Origin: Aplysia californica | Lineage: Eukaryota > Mollusca > Gastropoda > Aplysiida > Aplysiidae | NCBI RefSeq assembly: GCF_000002075.1 | Contig: NW_004798135.1 | Location: 71,229-135,228, forward strand | DNA length: 64,000 bases | Direction of reading: 5' to 3' | Shown here: positions 24,901 to 37,200 of the stretch, piece after piece | How the letters are laid out: each line of letters opens with the position of its first letter | How positions within the stretch are numbered: position 1 is the first letter of the stretch | Notes under the pieces: model-generated | Seen by the model: only the letters and a program-made list of their open reading frames with translations | What the model was told of the DNA's origin: nothing | The model's database searches: none | Made by a program: the position numbers and the translations under genes

Positions 24901-27900
24901 AGTCAAGGTTTGCCTACCCCCGCTCAGAGAGAAAGGTCTGCCAGTGAGCAGCCAGAGGAGTCCGCTCCAAGAGGCAAGTTGTAAAAGAGTTTATGTGCCA
25001 CATACTAATATGTTTATCCACATTCTAACACACATATTAGGATTTTATGTCGTCAGATAATGGACAATAGTAACCGGTAAAAAATAGTGCTGAAAGTGAG
25101 ACTAGCTACATTTTGTTATTAAATAATACTTTGAAACAGTTTGTGAACATTCGGGGTAGGGGGTGTTACTTTCATTAGGTTTAAGTTGTGGTGAGACTAT
25201 TTGTCTTAGTAGACTTGGTCCACCTGAAAAATAAAAATTCTCTGACCAAAAGCACAACCCCAGGAACCAAATCTGGAATTTGAGGAAAGAGTGAGGAATG
25301 CATAAGTTTTGGCTGCCGTTTTGAAATTATTTTTCACTCCAAGCTGGATTTCTGCCTATTTTTGCTAGATTGTCTGAAACTGCCATCTATGCCAGTGACT
25401 GAATGGTTTTAATTTAACCCTTCTCTTCGTAGTAAGGCTTAGTGCATCAGACACATCATTTTCGTTTTCATGTTGACCAGAAGGGTTAAGCTTCTTAGTC
25501 TCCTTTGTAAGACTTCTTAGAAGCATTGTGCGTTGTGATGAACTTCATTCTTTGCTTCAAGCATGTCTTTTGGATAGAACTTTTAGTGTTTCGGGAATCT
25601 TTTCCTGTAACAGATCAGGCCTAGAAGCAATAGAATAAGTAGATCAAAATCTTTCAGTATTGATTATTACCATCATCATATCTTACTAGTTAGTCTACAT
25701 TGACCATTTTTGGTTTGGCATTCCATTGTGACTTCTGATAGTTCACCTTCAAGCTTGTCGTATTTACTACTGACAATTTTGTTACAGAGAAAAAAATGGA
25801 AAGTCCAGAACTGCCAGCAGCAGAAGAGGGTGGAGCTACTGTCAAAGACGGTGTGAAACGTTTGAGTTCTGGTTCAAACACTGGCCAGGATTTGTTCAGC
25901 ACCCCAAACCAATCCATCATTGACCGGGCAGACAGCCAGCTTGGTAAGACAGTGTCCAGTTCTCACAGCACCCCTGGCTCGCACCCTCACTTCAGTCCAA
26001 CAACACACCGGATCATAGAGGGTCTGCCTTCAGAGGTCAGCGAGGAGGTTAATACCTCAGTGGCTGCGAATGTTGTGGCCCAGTTTGTCCGTCAGCCAGA
26101 GATGGTGGTCACCGCGTCCAGTCCAGCCGCTCCAAAGATAGGAAAACCTGGCGAGACGCCTGGTCAAGGGTTTGGACCACGAGCCTCCAGCAGAGGTCTA
26201 CTGCAGTCTGACTCGGAGGGAGAAGAGGATGCTGGAAAGAAGACTCCGAGCAAGGCTGGGAGGAAGAGGAAACAAAAAGACACGGACACAGAAAGTGCTG
26301 CGAAGCGCAAGGGAGTAGGGAAGTCTGGGATGTTGAAAAGAAAGGAGGACCCAGGAGAGTCAACAGATAATCAGAGCACGGGATTCAGCGTCCACACCGT
26401 TCCCCCATCAGTGGCCAGTGGTGAGTCCAGTCACACTTCAGGATGTCCCCCAGGTGAGAATGTGGTGCTGCTTGCTAGATGGTAATACAGTGGTTTCCAC
26501 ACAAAAGCATGATCCTCCTTAAAGCGTGCTGTCAGCACAGAAACAAATTTTTACTGTATAATTATCATGCATAAGTGCATATTCCAAATGGACAACTGCG
26601 TCTAATAGCTTGGTCATTCCTGCTCTAGTATCAGAAATAAATCAGCCATAACATGGCTCCTTTCGCTTAGAACTGATGAAAGTGAAGTAAACACCTAATA
26701 CTTTATTGGAGGTGCAGCTTTGCCAAAGAGAAAAAAGACATAGGGACATGGTGTGAGACAGAATTGCACAATGAGGAAAGTCAGTGGGCGAGAGAGCTGT
26801 GCCGCTATTATGACATTCGTTGCCTGTGATGGCTCAGTGATAGAAAATTTTCTGCACTAAGCGATCACAGACACCTCAGGGTGAGCTCAGCTTAATGACA
26901 GAACCTGCTACAGGAGATCAGGTACGAGGTGGTTCTCATAAATCAATGATGTACGGCACAGTGGGCGACAGAAATAGGTATTGGTATCTAGTTAAGAGCA
27001 GAGTAAACAATGGTTTACTTTGCCATATCGGAGATGGACATTAAATGTGGTGAACTTATTAAGTAACCATACTCTTGTTGATAAGGCAATGTGTTTAATT
27101 AATTCCTATCATGAATCATACATACCATACCACAGAAGTTTTTCACATGCCCTGCCTTCATGCTATTGGCCCATTCATGTTGTTACTGTTTGCACACTCA
27201 AAATCTGCTTGAATATGTGCATTGAGTTTGTAGTTCTTAGGAACGATTTTTTAATGTCTCCAATAACAAACTTTACAACTCCTATGGGGTAACTGCTTGT
27301 CTGAGAAGACTACCCGTCCAAGGAATACAGGATGGTCGCTTTATACAACCGTACAACTTTGCTGGTTGGTTTTGTATCCTCGTTCATCTCTCTATCTCCA
27401 CAGAACTGTTTGTGAATAATTTAAGATAGATTGTAACTGTTCATTTGTCATATTTCCACAGCAATTTCATTAGCCAAACCAGGTGTAGGTGTCAGGTAAG
27501 TTCCTTTATATTCTCTATCACTGGAAATAGACAACTGGATTGTGAATGAGCAGACATAGTAAAAAAATTTATAGATATTGTGCATGTGTGTCATTAAATG
27601 CCAGAGAATTTTAAGGGGAATTGTGTAACCCTTAAAGTTTCATGAGTTCAGTGAAAAAAGCGTTTTTAAAATTATTCTACAGTAGGATTTATCTTCCTAG
27701 GAATTTCAATGTTATTTTCCCCACAACAGTTTTACCTGGACAGTTTGTTTATGATACTCATTCTGTGACAAATTCCCTCGGGCCTTTAGTGTCAAATGCT
27801 TATAATGCATGTAAACATGCATTCTTTCCCAATGTTTTCGTTATTTGATAAATTCTTATGATGATTCTACATTCACCTATTACAAGTGTTGTCTTATTAT

Positions 27901-30900
27901 GCATCACACACATTAATTGTCTTATTATGAATGGACTTCCATGATGAGAAAATAATTCCGTGCATGCGACATGTTCTATAAAGGTAATGTTTGTTTCTAT
28001 AATGCATATTATTCAGTGTTTTCTTTGCAATAACTTGTTTTCAGCTCTGTCACTCAGTCAGAAGCAAAACAGTTTGGAGATGCATCAAAACATTTGGTCT
28101 TGACCAGCTATAAAAGTAAAGTAGAACCAGGTGAGTTTGTAACATTAGTCATTAGGACATTAGTAAACAGGAAATTTGATAGAAAGGGGCCTTACTTTTT
28201 GGAGACTGTAAAGAATTCAGTTGCTACACCATGTTCTTTCTGCCACTTGTAAATCAAACTTTCAATCTTTCTTTATCACCTTCTTCTCTCCAGCGTGCAG
28301 CCTCCTACCCACACCCCACCCCCACCCTTCCCAAGTGAAAATCACATCTCTTTGCCTGCCTCAAAATAAATGATCCATCACTCGGTTTTGTCAAGTGAAG
28401 GCAGGAAGAAAACTATACTCAGATGTGGATTCATGTGATGCAAGTTGTGAAATGGTGGTTGGCTTGTGTTTCCAAGTTATGCTTTGACTTTGATAAAAAT
28501 TTGTTGTTTTTGTTGTAGGTGCTCAAATAATGGGCAAGTGGCAAGATGGCTTCTACTACCCTGGTGTGCTAGCGAGACTGGAACCTTCTGGCAAAAAGTT
28601 TGTAGTAAAAAAATTTAAATTTTGTTTCACTAGTTTTGACTGATACCTTTTCCTTTTTAACCCTTTCATTGCCAGGGGGTATACGTTCCCACTGTCAGCA
28701 CTGGTTTTCAGCTGAGCTCGTTACCCAGAACAGCAGCCTAATGTCTCAGTGTTAATGGACGCACCGTCTTGATCTAGCGCACTTGTGACATACTTCGGAC
28801 ACCGGGTCTTCGATTTTTTCACTTTTCTCACTTTTCTTATTCCCCCATTTCCTCCCATCTTACTCGTAATTTCGAATAACCTGCAAATCCAAGTCAAACA
28901 GTGAATTTTTTGCCTTTTTAAAGTCATTTCTATGTTTATGTTTTACGAGAGCCCGCGGCCGCCCGCAAGCCTAGATCTGTGTTTATCGATCGCTTGAAAG
29001 CCTAGCAGTAAAGAAATACTAACAAATTTGGTACCGATATGCGCATCTTTTATTTCAAAATACGAATCTAGGCAGCGCTTGTGGCTAAAACTCCGTACAG
29101 AAGAATGAGAGCCAGGTTATTAGCATGACGTACATGTAACAGTATATAGGCACTCAGGAGTGGCAAATTTTGCCAACTTCCTTGACGTCCATGGTATGGC
29201 ACAGCGTAAAAAAAAAATTCCGCGTTTTCATGATGTATCAGGTACGTCATAAGGCAACGAAGGGATTAAGGTTACATTGTATCTGTCCCCGTGGTTTTAT
29301 GCACCCCGCATAATTCAGCAAAATGTGATCATTTTTTGCAAAATTTCTGATTATTTTCCTTTATCATTCTTTGTTAAAATTAAAACAATTGCTTAATTTC
29401 ACATTTTTGGGCCCAGTTTGCATAATTTCATAATTTTTCTGGCATAAAACGACGGGGACAGAATTGTATTCATCGGTCTGTATCAGTTCTCATGGCTCCT
29501 AACTTCTGTAAGGCAGGTTTATTGTTATTGCTGAAATGAATAATATGCAGAAAAGAAAAGGTGGGTTTTTTTGTTTGAATTAGGAGTCTAACCCCATTCA
29601 TAATTGTAGTAGATTGGGATTTCTTTGTTCACCAGTTACATTATTTGACAATTTGTGGGGTCCAACAGTTGAGACTAGAGATCTATGTGATTTTATTTGA
29701 ATTGGTGCATTGTTTTGCTTTTTGGTGTTTATTTCAAGCTTTTAAGTTTTCTTTTCAGTCTGTTAAATGGAACAATTCATTTTATTGTTTATTGTAGTCA
29801 CATGAGATTGTCATTGACATTCTTGAATAAATTGGTACATGCAATCAAGCACTTTTAGTGTGAATTTTAGTTACCTTGTAATCTTGTGTATTTTTGTTTT
29901 CACCAGTGAATGTTGGGACCTGGAATTCTGAATCTGCCATTTTTCATTCCTCCTGCAATCTCTGTTTCCTTGTATAATCTTTCTGTCAGTGCCATTGGTG
30001 TATTGTTCTTTTTTTTCTTTTTCTTTTTTTCTCCAGACTGTTAAAGCATGTGTTGGTTTAGACCTAGGTAACCAACATCTGTGGTGGAATGATTCGACCT
30101 TTGCGTTATTTTCAAGAGATGTGGGGCAGAGAGATGTTTTATTGAGTGTCTCTGTACTGTTGCAGTGTACTATCCCTCTCAGCTCAGGCTGGCCCCCGCA
30201 GACAGGGTTGAAGCACCGCACCTGCTCAATGGCTAGATTGTGTCGCTTGAGTTGTCATATCAGACAGTAATGATCACTTTTATAAAGAAGTTTGTTTACT
30301 TGAACTCAGTATTAGCATCTAGGAGGTTAGTTATTCATGACTGTGTAAATAATGCAAAAATCCTGGGTGTAGATTCTTTTTCAAGTTTGATCACTGTTCT
30401 TTAAAGGTCTGTCAAGCATCAAGTTATTTTGTAATGTGTTTATTTTTATTTCAGATTCCTGGTCAAGTTTGATGATGGTTCTCAGAAGTCTGTGAAGCCT
30501 CATGAGATAATCTTAGCCCAAGACCTGCCCGTGGGTCAGAGCGTGATGGTTCTGCGCAGCGACGGCTTCTACGAGTGTGGCATGATCATGCAGCATAGCG
30601 AAGCAAGCGGGGTGGAGCAGGGAGTCTTGTACCACGTGGAGAGGGACGATGGGGTCACCCAGAGGTCAGTGAAGAGTCAACTGTTCTCTGTTTGTATGGG
30701 AGCTTTGTTATGTTGAATGGGTTGAGTGCTCCACTCAAAACTAAAGGGAAACCTGCAGATTGACGTCCTGGGCCATGTAGGTGTAGATTCATGAAGACTC
30801 TCAAAGCAACTAAAGTTCAAGGACACCTTTGAAGGGTTTCTGACCAAGGTCATCTGCATTGCTATCCAGCGTGGTACCACCTGAACTAACAGTACAGTGT

Positions 30901-33900
30901 GCCCGTAGCGACTTTATTGACTCAGTGATTAAGTTCTAGGAGCTGAGGTTTCTGTGTCAGGGGTTCAACTCTGGGCTGAGTTTGTTTGCATATAAGGCTC
31001 ACTGGTGATAGAATATACTAGAGCCTCAAACTTGTGAATACATTGTGAAATGTGTAAGGCTTGTTTTAGAGTTGAGATAAGTGCTACTTACTTAACCATT
31101 TTTGTTTATTTTTATTATTACACGTAGTTTCAACACCCTGATTTTCATGTTATGTTACTGACTCTGCATCTTCTGTTTTAGTTTAATTTAGTTAGCGTTT
31201 TACTGCGCTCACAAGTACATAAGGTCGTATAGTGTGCGAAACACAAGTTGGTTGCATTCTCAACAATTCATAGCATGGCTTGGTTTGGTCAGTGATCAGG
31301 TTAGTTGGTTTTAATTTTTATGGTAAAAATGTCATCGTAAATATGCATCTCCATTCTCTTTCCAGTGCCTGTAAATCTTGCTACATCTTTCTCTTACTTC
31401 AAACTTGCTTACGTTCCCCATATATTGCTGCAACTCCAGGTGCAAGAGGTCAAGCCTTATACTGACTGAGGACCAGGCGGCCATTCTGCTAAGTGATGAA
31501 GAACTCCGTGTCACTCCCGATGCTGTCGCACACAACATGGGCAAAGTTGGAGACATTTCTCTCGGTTAGTTATAGTTGTGTACTCTTTTGAACTCTCAAC
31601 ATTGATAAAGGTGATGTATGAGGAATGTCGAGACATGTCTCTTAATTCATTGAAAATCTAGGCTCCGATTCCTCTTTTGAGCCCTAGGACACAGCTTTTA
31701 ATATTTTGAATAAATTTTTTTTAAAACCATGTATAGAAGCCCCAAATAAAGATATGGCAAGGGGCTAATATACTGTTTCAAATTTTGTACTCTTTTATCA
31801 TCTATATTAAAGGGAATTTTAAAAAAAGAAACTATACATACTTCAAGGAATATTTTTCTATTAGTTTATGAGGTTGTCTGAAGATATGCTTTTTGCCTTT
31901 TCTTTTCTTTCTTTTTTTTTGTGCTCTACTGAACTTACTTCTGAATACATTTTGTAGGCTGACAGAATTATAAAACTGATTTCACATTTCAGTTTCCATG
32001 TTTCTTTACTCCTATCAGCAAGCACGACATGCTCCGTGTCGTTTCCATTTACCCCCATCTGCCCGAACGACACAAAGCATGTCGTTTTAATTTCCTTTAA
32101 TTTAATACACATTTCCATCCAGTCCTCCGAATCCATGTGTTATAATACTGGTCAAGTTAAAAATAGACATGATGTTACTTCGTTTCTTTATGAAAATTCG
32201 CAATGTGAAGACTTATTTTTTGGAATGGTAACGCGTTGTAACAACGACAATTTTAGATCTAAAGTTTAAATCATGTTCCCACTCAGGATTGTTACTGATG
32301 AAATCCCTCTACAATACACCTCTTTTTTCTGCATCTAATTTTACTTTCCATGTTTTCTTCATGTTGCCGATTGATAATATTTTGGTATGGTGAACGAGAA
32401 TGATCTAAATTCATAATTGTTTGCGATATATAAATTTACTCGAATTCTGAATGACAGAACAGATTTAATTGTGACTGTTCATGAAAATCCATAAAATCAT
32501 TTTTGGTTAATGAGAGTTAAAGAGGTATATATATTTGATAGAAATGGCAAAATTTTGTTTATACAAATCTACCCCATTCATTTGCTTGCTGCCATAGTTT
32601 TTTCTTAAATTGAGAAATACTAGTCAGAAATGAGTGGTGGTGTGCTATTGAATCTGCTAGTCATGTGTTCGGGTACCATCTCAGTGAGTACTATAACAAG
32701 TGGGGGAACAATTACAGGGATTGTTTATTTGTTGAACTGAAACAGAGCAACTTTCTCTTTCTCTGCCAATCGTTTTCAGCAACTTGTATTGATGCTGGTC
32801 TACCACTGCATCTAGGTGGCATCATGGACTTGTGATTCTTTTTTGTAACTGCTGTGGTTCTTTTTTGTAACTGCCTAAAAGCTGAAATTTTACTGTTGTT
32901 GTCAAGAATTAAAGATGACCAAAAGAAAATATTCTGTTTTGCATATTAAGCTTTTCTCTGGATGTGTTTTTCCTTGCACTAATGAATATTATTACATTGC
33001 TCACAAACTGCAAATAAACAATTGCAAAGGTAAACTTTTTACATGGCAGTATTGAAGAATGGACTTTCATTAAATTAAATTGATTATTTGCTATTTAAAG
33101 AGTGTGGGTCCATTTCACCTTTGTTGGCCTGTCTTTACAGATAATTTGGTAGAAGGAAAGAGGCATCCCAGAGCAAAGAAAAGTAACACAGCCGTTGAAG
33201 CTCAGTCATCAACATCAGGAGTTCAAGCTGTACCAGCTACATCTACGGCTCTCGCTCCTTCAGCTGCTGAACTTACACGCAGTGGTCGCAAACGCAAACT
33301 GGGCCCTGTGGCTACAAGTACCCCTACGCCGAAGCAAGCTGCTAAAGAAGGCAAAGAGAAAGGTTGAGCTTCAATCATTTCAATGATTGTTCTTATTTTG
33401 TTTTTTTTTGTTTGCTGTGTGGTTGTTGAGTACAAAATGTCCAACAATGTAAATATGATTGTGTTATTGTGTGTGTATGTTTGTACATAGTGTGGCTGGG
33501 TGCATAAATACGGTTATGTATAGTTATTTACATGAAGGCACATCTTGCTTCCTGTTTATCTAACCTTCTAACAAAATATTCTGGGTTGAGCAACTGGTGT
33601 AATTTTGGTATCATCCTGTGCTTATGCTTTAGCTCAATATCCCCCACTGCACAAGATTTTTGTAAATGGTGCCCAATACTTATGTATCCTGCTTCTCTCT
33701 TTTATGTTAATCCTAGTCACTTGAGAGTAACTAAACATTATCCAAACAATTTTAACAGATGTCACTTGTTTTCCAGGTACTCCAGTGAAACGGCCAATAC
33801 CTAGTCCGCTTGGAGGTGTCATGGCATCACCCTCAGACTCTCGGCGATCACCAAGAAAGGCAAGGCTAGGTGAGGGACCGTCAAAGATCTTCTGTAATTT

Positions 33901-34143
33901 TTATAACTTTACTTTATGTTAGTGTTAGTGCTAAATGTTAAGCTCTGATGCAAAGGTTTCCTTCCTTATTTGTGCTTCAATATCGTGTAGTCCTCTGCAT
34001 TGCAATTCAGAAAAGTTACATCTGTGAGTAAAACACATCCATATATGTGATGTAATTGTGGAAAGAATTAAGACTTAGGAATCAGTCAGCAGAGTTATTT
34101 AGTATTCTTTGGGAGACTTAACTTTCTTTATTGATCTATTTGC

Positions 34144-34200
<57 letters not shown>

Positions 34201-37200
34201 TCTCCTTCCCTCCCTCCCTCTCTCCGTCCCTCCCTCCCTCTCTGTTTATGTCTCTTGTTGATTGTACAGCAAAGATGCCAACCAGTACGATTTTACGTAT
34301 TTTAGTAAGATTTTTTGCCGAAAATACGTGATTACGACTTTTCATGAAAAAATACGCATCCTGGAATGCGAAAAAGAAATACGAGATTCAGCTTGGGCGA
34401 GTAAACCTAGATCTAATTATCTCAAGTCCAAGTCCCATCTTTTGCCAAAATAGTTTCAGTATCGCGGAACTGGAATACATGTAGGCCTATTTGAAAACCA
34501 AGGTCAGTTACTTCATTTTTGCCGGTCGCGATTGTGATATTATGTTCGCACACCATTTCCCCGTCCGAGAGTACGTTTCACGCGAAAAGGCGGCTATGGC
34601 GGCAGGCGGAAGTGTATGTGACACCAATGCGCGATCAAAAAAATGAAGGCCTACTTTCGCTTTCGTTACCACCAAGAAGTTTGCCAGCGGTAGTCTGATA
34701 TACAACAATTGTGACATACAGGTTGTGCAGTGTAAACGCTGTGTTGCCGTGCAAATGAAATTAAATCAACACTCGGACTCGTCTCTGTGCTGTCACGTGT
34801 GGGAAAGAAAGAAAAGAAAATACAAGCGTCATCCGATTTTTAGATTGTCTGGCTCGCCATCGTGACCGGTCAATGAACCTGCGCGCATTCGCATCATAAA
34901 TAAATGCGACATCCTGTGAGCAAAGACCGTCTTTAGTGAGAGTACCTGCTTTGCGAAGTATAGGACTATGGAATAGGGGAGGAGATTATTTATTGATTTT
35001 TTTTTTAAGATACTCGGGGGGGGGGGGGGCGAAGGCAACACCAGAGGACAAAAACTTGTCACCAAATTTCAGAATTTTGATTAGAGCTTTCTGCAAAGCG
35101 CGCGTTGGTGCAGGCCGTGTGCAGAATCGGGACCGTTCTTTCTTTGCAAGTCTGTGTTATTGAAATAAAGTGTTCGCATTTCATTGGAGGGTGATCGTAA
35201 ATTATACCTACAGTGTATGTTGTAGCTTTCGGTTCAAGACTGGCAGATTTTCAGTGTCACTGCATCTTGCCCTCTCACAGTTGTTACACAACTCTCACAG
35301 TACATGGGTCTACTTTTGCCGTTCAAGTTATTGCTCTTCTTTGAGTTTGAGCAATAATTTTTGTCTGTCAGTTCATAATATTAATATGAATCATGATTCC
35401 CAGACTGGTTCTTGATAGTCGAAATTCTTGTTCTAGGCTCTTCCGAACGCTCAAAGCAGGATCAATTTTTTATATATAATAATGAGGGGGAAATATTGTA
35501 ATAGTAAATAGACTGAAATACTTAAGTCAAACAAGACCCCAGTACGACACTGAACACTGACATGTTGTTGACTGGATACATGTATAAATTGTAGTCTACG
35601 CGTGTGTGCTCCCTTTTTTCGAGCTGATGGGTTTTAACAATTTTTTCAGGAAATATTGCTGGACTCCCTGAACATTTTACGAGTTGGTAGGTTGTTGGGA
35701 ATACACATTTCCCCCTGAAAATACACATTTTCATATTTCCCAGTACTCATTTCGGTTTTCTGTGGTTGGCGTCTCTGGTACAGTCTATGCAGACTTTATG
35801 ATTCAGCTCTTTGAATCTATCATGTGTTATAGTTTCTCTTTTCACTGTTTATGCATGTTCCAGGTTTATTTGAGTCTAGCCTACCACAGAAATCTAAGCT
35901 GTTTGAGGGTATGGTGTTTATGCTGACTCACATAGACAAGTCGGTGGAACAGAGAGCTCAGGAGAAAAGATTGCTTCAAGACTCCTCACTTGACACCTCG
36001 GCAGATGACAACACAGACACTGGTAGGCTACCTTTTTATGTTCTGAATTTTTTTTAAACTAATTTTAAAGCGACGGGGGGGGGGGGGGGGGGGTTCATTA
36101 TGGTCGTTTATCTAGCAGCTTTTGTATTGCAGTATGCCTTACAGTATAGTCTGCGGGTGGGAGGAGGAAGTTATGTTCTTCATTATTGAATAGGGTATTT
36201 GATAAAGTTATTGTGTTCATTTAAAGTTCAGGAAAAATGCTTTTTGGTTTGACCTTTGTTATCATGTTTCCCTTTTATTTTCAAATAGGAGAACAGTAAA
36301 AAAAATACTCGAAATAGTTTTTAACATTTTACTCAGAGTACATAAGTCTTCGCGTATAAGGCTTTTGTACTCATTATACAAACCCCTCGTGTGCTTGGTG
36401 CTCAGTCATTCCCTGGCGAAGGACTTCTTGTGTGTGACAGGCTTCTTTTAAAATTTTTCCCTCTGCCATTACAATGTATTAAGTACTTTACAATTAATAA
36501 ATTTAGAATGTGCTAGTTAGATGATTTTTCTAAGCAGTGTTTTATTGTCTTTCAGAACCAGACATGCCTCCATTTGTGAAAGATCGTGTCAAGTCAGTCA
36601 TAGAATTGGGCGGTGGCATCGTGATTAAATCATACGATGAAAAAGTGGTAAGATTTTTTTAAAGGTTTTTGGATCATTGTTTTTTCATTAAGATTTTTAG
36701 GTTTTATGCTCTCTGGCTTTGTTCTTTTGAACGTGGTGTGTCAGTTGAAGGTGGTGTGAGCCCATTCAAAGTTATTTTTGTACTGCACGGGAATTTCTTG
36801 TACATGAGAAATTTGTTTCTAGATGATCTGCTGGATGGTGAAAAAGGTCTTCTGCAACCATCTCTGTCTCTGATTGGCCATGACAGTCCGTGGTCAATTT
36901 TTCTGTGTTTGCCTAGCAAACAGATAATAATTCTTTTGCTAGAAAAGTAACTTGTCATGGCCAGAAGTATAATGGATAGCCTCTTCACTTTACACATAAA
37001 AGACATGGATTTATTTTTTGCATGAGGAAAACTATTGATCAAGTATTCCATTCTATCAAGATTGGCCATGGCAGGTAAGGTCGAAGCAACCAACCTTCTA
37101 CCTATCAAAATTTGTGTAAGTTGGGGTATAAAGATAAAATACGTGCTACTTGTGGATAGCTGCTTGTATACATGTCTTTTGTGGTGTTGCCAGTCTAACC

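Noticed and set aside
28602-28607. Donor gtagta at 28602 as the end of exon 22
   Set aside because: It would shift exon 23 out of the Tudor frame; gtttgt at 28598 restores GKKFLVKFDDG.
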